Position numbers and translations under genes: made by a program. The notes under the pieces were generated by a model, which saw nothing but the letters and a program-made list of their open reading frames with translations, searched no databases and was not told the DNA's origin. DNA of 64,000 nt from assembly GCA_947258825.1 (NCBI GenBank), contig CAMYJX010000004.1:82122-146121 (forward strand), given 5' to 3'. Source of the DNA: an uncultured Pseudomonadales bacterium. GTDB taxonomy: Bacteria > Pseudomonadota > Gammaproteobacteria > Pseudomonadales > Azotimanducaceae. The first letter of the stretch is position 1, and each line of letters begins with the position of its first letter. Below are positions 48,234 to 57,503 of the stretch, in pieces.

Positions 48234-49009
48234 TTTATCTGGCATTCAAAATCTTCGTTTACCTGGCGTTGGCGCTTGGCCTGGGTGCGGCAGGCGGCTG
48301 GCTGTTGCGCAATCTGGTCGCAACCCGCCAGGAAGAGGTGTTGAACCGGCAGCTGATTGAAGCCCGTGGGCGCATACCCCAGCTGGAATCCCGGCTTCGG
48401 GGTCAGGATGAGATGACCGCGAAGCTGAAGGCACAGGCAAAGGAAAAGGGAGCTCAGGTGGCCGAGCTCAATCAGGCCCTCAAAGAACGCGACGAAGCGC
48501 TTGTGCAGAACGAGCAGGCATTGACGCGCCTCCAGGCCCGCGCAGATGCCAAAGGCGGCGCCAATCCGAGCGTTCGGACCGAAGCGCACATGCTTGTGCT
48601 GGAAGAGGTCGAAGCCGGACGGGGATCCGAATCCGAGGCTGATACGGAAGACGCTGCAACAGCCCAGGCGGGGGCCGATGCCTCACCCGAATCAACACAA
48701 ACCCAGGAATCTCAGGAGCTTCTGGCCCTAAAGGCCGAGGTCAGCCGCCTGGACAGCGCTCTGGAGGCTGCAAAATCGGCGGCTGCATCTGCGTCCGCCG
48801 TTCCGGAACCGGCCGCCGATAGCCCTGAGCTCCTGAATCGAATCGCCGATTTGGAGCACGAGCTCGAGCGCGCGCAGCGCGCACTGCACAACGAGCAGAG
48901 ACGGGTAACAGAGCTCGAGCGTGAGCGTGAGCTGCAGAACCGAACCCTGCAGGTGCTGCATCAGCAGCTGGAAATGGCTAAGGAAAACCGCGGCGCAACG
49001 GGTACCTGA
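48230..49009 (+). CDS. membrane-anchored coiled-coil protein
   Basis: A 259-residue protein I do not recognise. One N-terminal helix (about 5-25) with a Gly-rich face, then a long coiled coil (about 30-105, Gln/Glu/Arg-rich heptads). A Ser/Ala/Glu-rich disordered stretch (about 110-195) precedes a second coiled coil (about 200-255). The start overlaps the OmpA-like gene by four bases, so the two are very likely a functional pair at the inner face of the envelope. Confidence 0.8.
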   Translation: MIYLAFKIFVYLALALGLGAAGGWLLRNLVATRQEEVLNRQLIEARGRIPQLESRLRGQDEMTAKLKAQAKEKGAQVAELNQALKERDEALVQNEQALTRLQARADAKGGANPSVRTEAHMLVLEEVEAGRGSESEADTEDAATAQAGADASPESTQTQESQELLALKAEVSRLDSALEAAKSAAASASAVPEPAADSPELLNRIADLEHELERAQRALHNEQRRVTELERERELQNRTLQVLHQQLEMAKENRGATGT

Positions 49010-49017
49010 GTTCGTCG

Positions 49018-49230
49018 TTAGAGCCGGCCCAGCTGTTCTGCTTCCACCAGAATGGCGTTCAGCAACGCACGTGCCTTGTCCTCGGGCGAGCCATCTGACA
49101 TTTCCGCCGACTTGGAGTTGATCCCCGGTATGCGGGCGATGAGCGTGCCGCCGGAAACAGAGAAAACGCCCGCGTACTGTTTCCCCTTATATTCCAACGG
49201 CATCTGTTGTTGCCTGGCACCGGTTGTCAT
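49018..49230 (-). CDS. small uncharacterised protein
   Basis: A 70-residue protein (MTTGARQQQMPLEYKGKQYA ...) with no membrane segment and no family that I can name. The GKQYAGVFSVSGGTLIARIPG part looks like a small beta sheet, and the C-terminus is helical (EDKARALLNAILVEAEQL). I chose the ATG at 49230 over the one at 49245 because GGGAGGG lies just before it. It converges on the coiled-coil gene. Confidence 0.6.
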   Translation of the reverse strand: MTTGARQQQMPLEYKGKQYAGVFSVSGGTLIARIPGINSKSAEMSDGSPEDKARALLNAILVEAEQLGRL

Positions 49231-49361
49231 GATTCCCTCCCTCAATTTAGTGCGATTGCGTCATTGCGATTGCGAAGATGGGCCAGCCGCTCGGATTCTT
49301 TTCGATCGTCGCGAATTCCAGCTCGGCTGAGGCGCACCGACGACTCGCAGAGGCCGAATGC

Positions 49362-49577
49362 TCAGAAAAAACGTCTGATCAGATAAACCGCTGCAGAGAT
49401 CAAAGCAGAGACTACCAACATGGAGGTCACGGGAAAATAGAAAGAGAAGCCCGGCCGCTCTATGCGCACATCTCCCGGCAGCCGGCCGATCCAGCTGAGG
49501 GCGCCCCACTGCAACAGCAGTCCAATCGCGATCAGGAGCACGCCGGCAATCGTCAGCCATCGTCCCAGGTCACCCAC
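49362..49577 (-). CDS. DUF2905 membrane protein
   Basis: A 71-residue protein with two helices (about 7-27 and 48-68) separated by WIGRLPGDVRIERPGFSFYF, the family signature. Function is unknown in all members. Its ATG overlaps the MFS 3' end by eight bases, so it is translated with the exporter. Confidence 0.82.
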   Translation of the reverse strand: MGDLGRWLTIAGVLLIAIGLLLQWGALSWIGRLPGDVRIERPGFSFYFPVTSMLVVSALISAAVYLIRRFF

Positions 49578-50865
49578 GAGCAGTTGCGCCCCTGGCGTCG
49601 GTCACCTCGTTTTCCTTTATCGGTTGAGGCCTCGCGATTTCTCTGCCATCGAGGCGACTCACCACGGGCCTGCTCACCGCCACCCAGATTATGCAGGCGA
49701 GGTAGATGCCGCTCCCCAGAATCACCGCCGTGGACGGACCTGCCGCTTCGGCAAGGGCGCCTACGAACAGTCCGCCCAGGGGCATCAGGCTGAAGCCCAT
49801 GGCGTGAATCCCCATCACCCGGCCACGCAGCTCGTCGGGTACGGCCAACTGCATGACGCTCATGGAGCTGATCATGAAAACCGATGCGAAAGCTGCGGCC
49901 AGGAAGACGGCCCCCAGAGCAAGGAAGAAGACGCCGGTGGTGGCCAGAGCTGCGAAGGCGGCCGTTGTGATGGCTCCGAGGCTGGCGCCGCCCAGCAGTA
50001 TTCGTCCCAGGTGGCGGCGACTCTGCACGCCGCCAACCAGCAGCGTTCCCACCACCGATCCTACCCCGCCCGCGGAAAGCAGATAGCCGTAGGCCGTTTC
50101 ACCGCCCTCCAGCATGCTGGCGAAGGCTGGCATGATCTGGATGTATGACTGGGAGAAGAACATGCCGACGAAGGTCAGCAGAATGAGCCATCTGAACAGC
50201 GGCGTGCGGTGGATGAATAGGACGCCTTCCGTGACCTGTTCCCAGGCCGTTCCGCCGGCGGCCTGGACAGGTTGCGGCGGAATGCTGGAGATCACAGCGG
50301 CCATCACAAAAAATCCCAGAGCGCTCAGCAGGAACAGAACCCAGGTATCGGTGGCTGCGATGATCAACCCGCCCAGAGCCGGCATGGCCATGCGGGTTAC
50401 CTGCCAGACGAACGAGTTGAGGGCTACCGCGCTCAGAAAAGCGGAACGGCTGACCAGGTTGGGGTACAGGGAGACCCGCACGGGCCAGTCCACGCCGGTA
50501 ACCAGAGAAAAGAGCGCGGCGACCGCAAGCACATGCCAGACCTGGACCAGACCCGAATAGTCCAGCCATGCGAGCGCCAGCAGCAGGATGCAGATAATGG
50601 ATGACGTGGCCATCATGATGCGACGTTTGTCGAAACGATCTGCGATGACGCCACCGGCCAGAGTCATGAGAATATTAGGCAGGGCCGCCGCCGCGCCAAG
50701 CAGGCCCAGTTGCAACGCGGAGCCGGACAGCTCGAAAATGAGCCAGCCTTGCCCCAGCGTAATCAGCTGGGTAGCGCCTACCGAAGCCAGGGACGCTAGC
50801 CAGTAGCGTCGGTAGAGCGGGAAACCCAGTGCTGGATATTTCTGCAGCAGAAATCGATTGGCCAT
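49570..50865 (-). CDS. MFS transporter (EntS-like exporter family)
   Basis: Twelve predicted helices in 431 residues. The loop 2-3 signature GGVIADRFDKRRIMM fits the major facilitator superfamily. YRRYWLASLASVGATQL at the start and the TAWEQVTEGVLFI central loop resemble the EntS/MFS_3 branch, usually drug or siderophore exporters. Substrate is unknown. It is divergent from the folate-ligase-like gene (183-base gap) and heads an exporter-DUF2905 pair. Confidence 0.85.
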   Translation of the reverse strand: MANRFLLQKYPALGFPLYRRYWLASLASVGATQLITLGQGWLIFELSGSALQLGLLGAAAALPNILMTLAGGVIADRFDKRRIMMATSSIICILLLALAWLDYSGLVQVWHVLAVAALFSLVTGVDWPVRVSLYPNLVSRSAFLSAVALNSFVWQVTRMAMPALGGLIIAATDTWVLFLLSALGFFVMAAVISSIPPQPVQAAGGTAWEQVTEGVLFIHRTPLFRWLILLTFVGMFFSQSYIQIMPAFASMLEGGETAYGYLLSAGGVGSVVGTLLVGGVQSRRHLGRILLGGASLGAITTAAFAALATTGVFFLALGAVFLAAAFASVFMISSMSVMQLAVPDELRGRVMGIHAMGFSLMPLGGLFVGALAEAAGPSTAVILGSGIYLACIIWVAVSRPVVSRLDGREIARPQPIKENEVTDARGATARG

Positions 50866-51048
50866 TCAGGCGGGCCTGGCAGGTGACGAATTTCCGGCCC
50901 AGTATGCCTGCGGGGACGCGGTCGAGGCCATCGGGCGTGCGCGCCGTCGGCACGGCGTTCGAACTGCGTACGTACCGAGTTCGCAGTGCATCTTCACTGA
51001 ATCCGCGAGTGGGGGCGACAGGATGTTTCACAGACGGCAAAAGGGCGT

Positions 51049-51780
51049 ATGAACCAGAAGTTTCAGACGAAGGCCGATGCGCGACAGAGGGTGTGGGATG
51101 CGCTTGATGACCAGGGTTTTGCCCGCGCTCCCTTTCCCGCCCACGGACGCATCCCCAATTTCGAGGGTGCGGACCTGGCCGCGTTGAAGATTTTCGAAGC
51201 GGCTCCGTGGCGTGAGGCCTGCGCCATCAAGGTCAATCCCGATTCGCCGCAGATGCACGTGCGCCATCACGCGTTGACCCTCGGCATACGGGTCTACGTC
51301 CCGACGCCGAGGCTGAGGGGCGGGTTTCATCTTCTGGATCCGGAGCGCATTCCGCCCGCCCGCTACCGTGAGGCGGCGACGCGTTCCTCGATGCAGGCAT
51401 GGTCACGGCCCGTGGCCCTTGACGAGCTGCCGCAGCTGGACGCCATCGTGACCGGCTGCGTGGCGGTCACCCCGGGAGGCAAACGTGCGGGTAAAGGGGC
51501 AGGTTACAGCGACATCGAGTATGCGATCCTTCGAGAGCTGGGCCACAAGCCCGTCCCTGTGGCCACCACGGTGCACGAGGTTCAGATTGTGGAGGAATTT
51601 CCCATCGACACCAACGACCTGCCCCTGTCGCTGATCTGCACGCCAATGCGAACGCTTCGGGTGGCCTCGCCGCTGCCCGCGCCGGTGGGCATCGACTGGT
51701 CACGTCTTACCCCTGAGGACATTCAGGTCATGCCTCTGCTCGGTGACCTGAACGCGCTGAAGGAGGGACCCGGGCAATGA
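51049..51780 (+). CDS. 5-formyltetrahydrofolate cyclo-ligase family protein
   Basis: A 243-residue member of the 5-FTHF cyclo-ligase fold, closest to the MTHFS-domain branch rather than the short YgfA enzyme. The glycine-rich ATP loop is KRAGKGAGYSDIEYAIL, and VATTVHEVQIVEEFPIDTNDLP follows. AAGGGCG precedes the ATG. The stop overlaps the next gene by four bases (ATGA). Catalytic activity on folate is inferred only from family. Confidence 0.8.
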   Translation: MNQKFQTKADARQRVWDALDDQGFARAPFPAHGRIPNFEGADLAALKIFEAAPWREACAIKVNPDSPQMHVRHHALTLGIRVYVPTPRLRGGFHLLDPERIPPARYREAATRSSMQAWSRPVALDELPQLDAIVTGCVAVTPGGKRAGKGAGYSDIEYAILRELGHKPVPVATTVHEVQIVEEFPIDTNDLPLSLICTPMRTLRVASPLPAPVGIDWSRLTPEDIQVMPLLGDLNALKEGPGQ

Positions 51781-53060
51781 AAGCGCCGATTTTGCTGCTG
51801 AGCCTGGGCCTTGGGCTGCTGCTGACCGGTCACGGGGCAGTTGCCGACGAGCCCGATCCCGTTGTGATCGTCCTGTCCTGGGATGGGCTCAGGCACGATT
51901 TTCTCGAAATCCATGATGCGGATGGGCAGCTGAAGGCGCTGCGACGAATGGCAGCGGAAGGCGTTCGGGCGGATCGTCTCACGCCCGTTTTTCCTTCCAA
52001 CACCTTCCCGGGCCATGTTTCCATGGCCACCGGAACCTATCCGGATCGACATGGCATCGTTGACAACCGATTCTATGATCGCGAGCAGGGGCTATATCAC
52101 TACAGCGCGAACGCCGACTGGCTGCAGGCGGAACCGCTGTGGATCGCTGCGGAGCGACAGGGCATTCCCTCGGCAACCTATTTCTGGGTTGGTTCGGAGT
52201 CGGATTGGCGTGGACAGGGCACCAGGTATCGAATTGCCCCTTTCGATGGCGATCGGCCCGAGGCGGAGAAAGTCGATCAGATCCTGGCCTGGCTGCGGCT
52301 GCCTTCGGGTGAGCGTCCCCGGCTGATCATGAGCTACTGGGCGGGCACCGACAGGGTCAGCCACGACTTCGGCCCGGTCAGTCGTCGCGTCAAAGCGCAG
52401 CTGGCCGAGCAGGACACCCAGCTGGGTCGTCTGCTTGCGGGGCTGGATGGGATGAAGGCCTGGCCCTACACGACCTTGCTGCTGGTCAGCGATCACGGCG
52501 TGACGGAGACGGGCGCCTATCTTGATCTGCGGGGCGCGCTGGCCGATCGGGATATTTCCGCCCGGGTACTAGGCAGCCCGGTGGCCCATGTTTTCCTGGA
52601 AGACCCGCAGCAGCTCGAAGCAGCAAACGCGGCAATCCTTTCCCTGGGGCCGGTGCAGGTATACCAGGGCCCGCGGCTGCCGGAGGAGTTGCGGATGCGA
52701 CACCCGACGCGCACTGGCGATCTCGTGGTCCTCACCGAGCCGCCTTACGTGCTGGCCCGACCGGGTGGGGTCAAAGAGGCTCTGGTGGCGGTGCTATCAG
52801 CATTCGGCTGGGGCTTTGGCGGCCACGGCTACGACCCCTCGCTGCCGGATATGGGAGCCGTTTTCATGGCGATGGGGAGGGGTGTCGATCCGGGATCCGA
52901 GTTGGCGCGGGTGCATCAGATCGATGTGGCTCCCACGGTGGCGAGCCTACTTGGGATCGATCCACCACTGCAGGCGGAAGGCCGGCCCGTGCTGGGTCTC
53001 GTCGGGCCTACACAGCCCGAGAAGTCATCCACGTCCCGGGCTCTGGGCCAGCAGCGTTGA
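51777..53060 (+). CDS. exported alkaline phosphatase/nucleotide pyrophosphatase family protein
   Basis: An ectonucleotide pyrophosphatase/phosphodiesterase-like enzyme with an N-terminal signal peptide (MKAPILLLSLGLGLLL). The metal-binding motif SWDGLRHDF and the nucleophile region FPSNTFPGHVSMATG (catalytic Thr in NTF) are clear. DRHGIVDNRFYD and VSDHGVTETGAYL complete the sites. Length is 427. It is coupled to the upstream ligase gene by a four-base overlap. The 3' end overlaps the convergent DUF6134-like gene by 36 bases. Confidence 0.87.
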   Translation: MKAPILLLSLGLGLLLTGHGAVADEPDPVVIVLSWDGLRHDFLEIHDADGQLKALRRMAAEGVRADRLTPVFPSNTFPGHVSMATGTYPDRHGIVDNRFYDREQGLYHYSANADWLQAEPLWIAAERQGIPSATYFWVGSESDWRGQGTRYRIAPFDGDRPEAEKVDQILAWLRLPSGERPRLIMSYWAGTDRVSHDFGPVSRRVKAQLAEQDTQLGRLLAGLDGMKAWPYTTLLLVSDHGVTETGAYLDLRGALADRDISARVLGSPVAHVFLEDPQQLEAANAAILSLGPVQVYQGPRLPEELRMRHPTRTGDLVVLTEPPYVLARPGGVKEALVAVLSAFGWGFGGHGYDPSLPDMGAVFMAMGRGVDPGSELARVHQIDVAPTVASLLGIDPPLQAEGRPVLGLVGPTQPEKSSTSRALGQQR

Positions 53061-53747
53061 TTGCTTTTCCCGCTCGAATCGGTAGGTCAGGGTCCCGCCG
53101 TCACGTCTCGTCTCAAGTTTGAGCCACCTCTGATCGTCTTCCCGGTACCACAGGTGGATGGGGCTCAAGCCCTTCGCCTGCAGCACGTAGCGTTCGGACT
53201 GCGAGCCCCCCACATCTTCACTACCCTGCCTTACCAGCGCTGCCGTCTCCAGCGCGCCGGTCTGGGCGTTGAGCAGACTTTTTCGCTGCAGCAGGTCCAG
53301 GTCCCAGTAGGCAAAGCTCGCTGCGCAGTCGACAGAAAGCGTCTGCAGGCCGTCGTCGCTAGCGCCCTGATTGATGGACAGGCCTGCCGGGCTCACGCTG
53401 GCAGTGACCTCATAAAGGGTCCCGTTGTCGTCCGTTTCTGCGGTCAGCTTGGTCAGGCAGCCGTCCTTCCAATGCTCATTGGCCACGTGACGGTAGCGGT
53501 AGACGGGGACGAACAGTACGCGGAAGTCCATGCGCGCTTCGGAGCGAACGCGGGTCTCCTCCTGACTTCGGGCGATGACGAATTCGTGCTCGCCAATACG
53601 CTTATCGTTGTACCAGATGCTGTAGACGTAAGATGTCTGCTGGGAAAAAGCCAGGACGCTGGTGGGGGTGATCATGGCGCCTGCCGCGGCGAGGATCACA
53701 GGGGTTAGCGCCGTCGATATAAGGCGTCGCGCTTTGTTCTTACTCAT
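53025..53747 (-). CDS. exported DUF6134-like protein
   Basis: A 240-residue secreted protein; the signal peptide ends near TPTSVLAFS. The rest is predicted beta-rich, with YSIWYNDKRIGEHEFVI and YRYRHVANEHWKDGCL. It resembles proteins of the DUF6134/DUF3108 type, which may bind lipids. Two cysteines (about residues 117 and 162) could pair. It overlaps the lipoprotein gene upstream by eight bases and probably shares its transcript. Confidence 0.7.
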   Translation of the reverse strand: MSKNKARRLISTALTPVILAAAGAMITPTSVLAFSQQTSYVYSIWYNDKRIGEHEFVIARSQEETRVRSEARMDFRVLFVPVYRYRHVANEHWKDGCLTKLTAETDDNGTLYEVTASVSPAGLSINQGASDDGLQTLSVDCAASFAYWDLDLLQRKSLLNAQTGALETAALVRQGSEDVGGSQSERYVLQAKGLSPIHLWYREDDQRWLKLETRRDGGTLTYRFEREKQSTLLAQSPGRG

Positions 53748-54384
53748 AAAATCTCCCGTTGATTGTCCGGATGATTGACCCCAGCGCGGGGAGGTGCTCG
53801 TAGAAGCCCGCGCTGGCGTCCCAGAAGTCCTGGTGCAGGACGATCTGACCCTTATCGTTGAAGCGCAGGTGGGTCATTCCTACGGAATAGCTTGTGACGT
53901 TCTTGCGCACTGGAGCGAATGTGGCCGTCATCTTCCAGACCAGGTAGGCGTCCGCGCCCGTCTGCTGGGTATCGAAAATGAGAACCTCCAGGTGCTGCGT
54001 CGCGTTGCGCATGCCCTCAAGATGTCGAACCACCTGCTCCTTGTCTTCGCTGGTCAGCAGGGTGTCGCTGAAGTATAGGTTGTCGGCATATAGGTCTTCG
54101 GCGTGAAGGGCTGGTCGACCTTTTGGTCGACCGGTTGCCGCAGCTTCGCCGCTGGGGGCGGCCTGGTGGCTGAAATAGTCGGCGAAGCGTTGCAGAGCGG
54201 TTTCGTCGATGTTTTCCGATCCGTGGTAGCGCTGAAGAGCGGATTCGTAGGTCAACGCGTAAGGAGTGCGGTCGCTCGCAGAGCAGCCGCTCAGCAGTAG
54301 TGTGGCTAGGGCGGCGGCCAGTGCGGCGGCCAGTGCGGCGGCCAGTGCGGGGAAGGCCGGATTTCGTTTTTCGCTGCCGCTCAC
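53740..54384 (-). CDS. NTF2-like (SnoaL-fold) lipoprotein
   Basis: An export signal with lipobox LLSGC anchors it to the membrane. The mature domain has YHGSENIDETALQRFADYFS then YADNLYFSDTL, and QDFWDASAGFYEHLP, as in NTF2-like proteins of lipid-modification clusters. I place the start at GTG 54384 (214 aa), with GAGG upstream; a TTG at 54435 is less likely. The hydrophobic part of the signal is encoded by a three-fold 12-bp tandem repeat. It is divergent from the desaturase operon. Confidence 0.78.
   Translation of the reverse strand: MSGSEKRNPAFPALAAALAAALAAALATLLLSGCSASDRTPYALTYESALQRYHGSENIDETALQRFADYFSHQAAPSGEAAATGRPKGRPALHAEDLYADNLYFSDTLLTSEDKEQVVRHLEGMRNATQHLEVLIFDTQQTGADAYLVWKMTATFAPVRKNVTSYSVGMTHLRFNDKGQIVLHQDFWDASAGFYEHLPALGSIIRTINGRFYE
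54311..54346 (+). repeat. three perfect 12-bp tandem repeats inside the lipoprotein signal sequence
   Basis: GCGGCGGCCAGT occurs three times in a row. On the minus strand it encodes repeated Ala-Ala-Leu-Ala in the hydrophobic core of the signal peptide. Copy changes would keep the frame and only alter signal length. Confidence 0.9.
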
Positions 54385-54464
54385 AATGTTCAAACCTCGA
54401 TGAATTGCGGCGAACCTTACGCGGCGTCCTGTCAAGGCGTTGTGAAGCCTCAGCTGCTTGGCTG

Positions 54465-54494
54465 TTGACGCTCATTTCACGGCCGTTCCGTCAA
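54465..54494. promoter_or_regulatory. spaced inverted repeat before the desaturase operon
   Basis: TTGACG (54465-54470) and CGTCAA (54489-54494) are exact inverted copies 18 bases apart, with an internal palindrome ACGGCCGT (54479-54486). The right arm ends nine bases before the desaturase ATG, where binding would affect transcription or ribosome access. TTGACG also resembles a -35 box, but no -10 is seen. Confidence 0.4.
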
Positions 54495-54503
54495 ATTGCC
54501 TCC

Positions 54504-55487
54504 ATGAACACAGGGGCTTCCATCGGACGCGCGCTGCTGCGCTGGTTCGTCGCCGAGCAGAGCGACGGAGACACCGTGTCCGCACCCCGCATCAATGGCT
54601 CCCTCGATGGGGCCAGCGTCGGAAACGGGGCCGGAATCGCCGCTGAGAGGTTGGACTGGTGGCGCATCGCGCCTTTCGTCGCGCTGCACCTCGGATGCCT
54701 GGGCGTTTTCTGGGTTGGCGTCAGCCCGATAGCGGTTCTGGTCGCCGTCCTGTCGTACTTAGCCCGCATGTTCGCCGTAACCGCCTTCTATCACCGCTAC
54801 TTCTCCCACAAGGCCTTCTCTACGGGCCGGTTGACGCAGTTTCTCTTTGCTGTGTTAGGGGCTGCTTCCACCCAGCGCGGCCCCCTGTGGTGGGCGGCAC
54901 ATCATCGCAATCATCACCGCTACGCCGACACGCGGCAGGACCCCCATCGTCCCCGGGATGGCCTGTTTTGGTCGCATATGGGATGGTTCCTGTCCAGCAG
55001 GCACTTCGACACGGATCTGTCCAGGGTACGAGACTGGGCGCAATTTCCCGAGCTGCTGTGGCTCGATCGGTTGGACACCCTGGTTCCCGTAGTCTATGCC
55101 GCCGCCCTCTTCGGTCTCGGCGAATGGCTGGCTGCGGCCGTGCCCCAGCTGCAGACCAGCGGTTTGCAGATGCTCGTTTGGGGCTACGTGATTTCCACCG
55201 TTGCCCTCATTCATGCCACCCTGCTGGTGAATTCGCTGGCCCACCTTTGGGGCAGGCGTCGCTTCGAAACCCGGGACGACAGCCGCAATAATCTGCTGAT
55301 CGCTCTGCTCACGCTTGGAGAGGGGTGGCATAACAACCACCATCGCTACGCTGGCTCGGCGCGCCAGGGTTTCTACTGGTGGCAGGTGGACGTCTCCTAC
55401 TACCTGCTACGAATTCTTGCAGCTTTCGGGCTGGTCTGGGGTCTCAAGAAAGTCCCCTCTGCTGTGCTCGAGGAGGGGAGACGATGA
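54504..55487 (+). CDS. acyl-CoA/acyl-lipid fatty acid desaturase
   Basis: Di-iron membrane desaturase, 327 residues. The three histidine boxes are HRYFSH, HHRNHHRYAD and HNNHHRYAG, and the two long hydrophobic pairs (about 50-90 and 205-240) give the usual four helices. It resembles delta-9 type enzymes. The ATG at 54504 is preferred; the frame is open further upstream but without similarity. Its stop overlaps the next ATG by four bases, beginning a run of coupled genes. Confidence 0.9.
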   Translation: MNTGASIGRALLRWFVAEQSDGDTVSAPRINGSLDGASVGNGAGIAAERLDWWRIAPFVALHLGCLGVFWVGVSPIAVLVAVLSYLARMFAVTAFYHRYFSHKAFSTGRLTQFLFAVLGAASTQRGPLWWAAHHRNHHRYADTRQDPHRPRDGLFWSHMGWFLSSRHFDTDLSRVRDWAQFPELLWLDRLDTLVPVVYAAALFGLGEWLAAAVPQLQTSGLQMLVWGYVISTVALIHATLLVNSLAHLWGRRRFETRDDSRNNLLIALLTLGEGWHNNHHRYAGSARQGFYWWQVDVSYYLLRILAAFGLVWGLKKVPSAVLEEGRR

Positions 55488-56725
55488 AGATTGCCGTCGT
55501 CGGCGCCGGAATCTCGGGAATCTCGGCTGCCTACCACCTCCAGACGTCGGCGGACGTCACCTTGTTCGAGGCTAAGGGGCGCATCGGCGGTCACACGGCT
55601 ACTCACTCGATCCTGGTGGAGGGGCGTACGTACTCCGTGGATTCAGGATTCATCGTTTTCAACGAGCAGAATTACCCGGGATTCTCCGCCTGGCTCACCG
55701 AGTTGGGCGTGACCTCTCAACCCTCGGACATGTCGTTTGGGGTGTCTAATGAGCGTTCCGGACTCGAGTACGGCTCCCGGGGATTACGCGGGCTGTTCAG
55801 CCAGCGCCGCAACCTGGTATCTCCACGCTTTATGCGATTGCTGGTAGACCTGCGCCGATTCTATGCCGATGCCTCGAACCTGAAGGCTTGTGATGGCCGC
55901 ACGCTCGCCGAGTTTGTCGAATCTCAGGGCTACAGCAGTGGCTTCCTCGAAGATCACCTCGTTCCCATGTGCTCCGCTTTGTGGTCGCTGCCCTTGAGCC
56001 GCGTTCTGGATGTGCCCATCGCTCACGTTGTCGCCTTCATGGCCCACCATAGAATGCTGCAGTTGAACGGCCGTCCTGAGTGGCGGGTGATTCAGGGCGG
56101 CTCCAGCAGCTACCTCGACGCGTTTGTCAGCCGCTTTTCCGGCACGATTTCCCGTGGCGAGGAAGTGGTGCGCGTAGAGCGTCAGCCCGGCGGGGCGATC
56201 GTCACTACCGGGTCGGGCCGCGGCCGCTTCGATGCCGTGGTTCTGGCCTGTCACAGCGATCAAGCTCTCAGCCTGCTGCATGACCCCTCGATCAAGGAGC
56301 GTGAGGTGCTTGGGGCCATCCCATACCAGCGCAATCGGGTAGTGGTGCATTCGGACGACTCGGTCATGCCCGCCAACCGCTCGGCCTGGTCGAGTTGGAA
56401 TGCTAAAGTTGGCGCAGAGGAGGCCCGCGGTTGCCAGGTCACTTACTGGATGAACCTCCTGCAGTCTCTTGGTGCGGATCACCAGTTTTTCGTAACGCTG
56501 AACCCGAGCAGGCCACTTCGAGAGGTTTGGAGCGTGCGCGAGTACGCGCACCCGGTATTTACCCTTGAAGCCCGCCAGGCTCAGGCCCGTCGATCCGAGA
56601 TAAGCGGCCTCAGAAACACCTACTACTGCGGTGCCTACTGGGGTTGGGGATTTCACGAGGACGGGTTCATCAGCGGCTCAGCGGCGGCTTCGGAGATCCA
56701 GCAGGGGGCCGCGCGTGCAGCCTGA
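55484..56725 (+). CDS. FAD-dependent amine-oxidase-like oxidoreductase
   Basis: A 413-residue flavoprotein. The Rossmann motif [17 protein letters not shown] and the [10 protein letters not shown] motif bind FAD; the C-terminal [16 protein letters not shown] closes the FAD site. It belongs to the NAD(P)/FAD proteins that accompany DUF1365 and cyclopropane synthase genes. A role as a lipid desaturase or isomerase is inferred. The ATG overlaps the desaturase stop, and the 3' end overlaps DUF1365 by 11 bases. Confidence 0.88.
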   Translation: MKIAVVGAGISGISAAYHLQTSADVTLFEAKGRIGGHTATHSILVEGRTYSVDSGFIVFNEQNYPGFSAWLTELGVTSQPSDMSFGVSNERSGLEYGSRGLRGLFSQRRNLVSPRFMRLLVDLRRFYADASNLKACDGRTLAEFVESQGYSSGFLEDHLVPMCSALWSLPLSRVLDVPIAHVVAFMAHHRMLQLNGRPEWRVIQGGSSSYLDAFVSRFSGTISRGEEVVRVERQPGGAIVTTGSGRGRFDAVVLACHSDQALSLLHDPSIKEREVLGAIPYQRNRVVVHSDDSVMPANRSAWSSWNAKVGAEEARGCQVTYWMNLLQSLGADHQFFVTLNPSRPLREVWSVREYAHPVFTLEARQAQARRSEISGLRNTYYCGAYWGWGFHEDGFISGSAAASEIQQGAARAA

Positions 56726-57503
56726 TCGCGCCTGTGAAGGCTGGGTGGTTCATCGGCGCATGCAACCCGTGCGACACGAGTTCCGGTACCCTGTCTGGAT
56801 GGTGTGCGCCGATCTCGACCGGATGGTGCGGGCCGAATCCAATGACCGGCGTCATGGTCGCTGGCTGTCCGCTTCACGTCGACCCGCTCCCTTGAGGATT
56901 CAGCTTTCCGACTATGCCTCAGCAGACCCCCGCCCCGAAAACGACGAAGGCAGCATTCTGGCTGGCGTGAATCGCCGGCTCGCCCGCCAGGGCCACGAGC
57001 CTGCGGAACAGGTGCTGGTGCTCACGCAGCCTCGATCCTGGGGAATATTCTTCAACCCGGTGAACTTCTTCCTGTGTTACACGTCAGGCGAGTTGACCTT
57101 TGTTCTCGCGGATATCAACAACACCCCGTGGGATGAGCACCACACCTATGTGCTCGACGCCCGGGGTCAGGATGGTGATCTGCAGTTCAATTTCCCAAAG
57201 AACTTTCACGTCTCTCCATTCATGCCTATGGATCTCGAGTATCAGTGGCGCCTGAAGCTGGAGAGCGATCGCATAGAAATTGCAATGCGTCTGACACGCC
57301 GCGGCGAAGAGATATTTTTTGCAGGCCTTTACTTGCGGGCTGAAGCCCTGAGCCGTCGGGCGGTGCGTAGAGGCGCCTTGGCATTTCCTCTGCAGAACCT
57401 GCGTACGCTCACGCGTATATATTGGCAGGCGCTCAGGCTCTACTTGAAACGGGTACCCTTTATCCCGCACCCCGCGAAACTTCGGGAGGTTGAATCTACA
57501 TGA
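56715..57503 (+). CDS. DUF1365 domain protein
   Basis: A 262-residue protein with the family motifs [23 protein letters not shown] and [12 protein letters not shown]. Function is unknown, but it is nearly always beside the FAD oxidoreductase and cyclopropane synthase. There are no membrane helices. The GTG start at 56715 lies inside the end of the FAD gene. It overlaps the next ATG by four bases. Confidence 0.88.
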   Translation: MQPDRACEGWVVHRRMQPVRHEFRYPVWMVCADLDRMVRAESNDRRHGRWLSASRRPAPLRIQLSDYASADPRPENDEGSILAGVNRRLARQGHEPAEQVLVLTQPRSWGIFFNPVNFFLCYTSGELTFVLADINNTPWDEHHTYVLDARGQDGDLQFNFPKNFHVSPFMPMDLEYQWRLKLESDRIEIAMRLTRRGEEIFFAGLYLRAEALSRRAVRRGALAFPLQNLRTLTRIYWQALRLYLKRVPFIPHPAKLREVEST

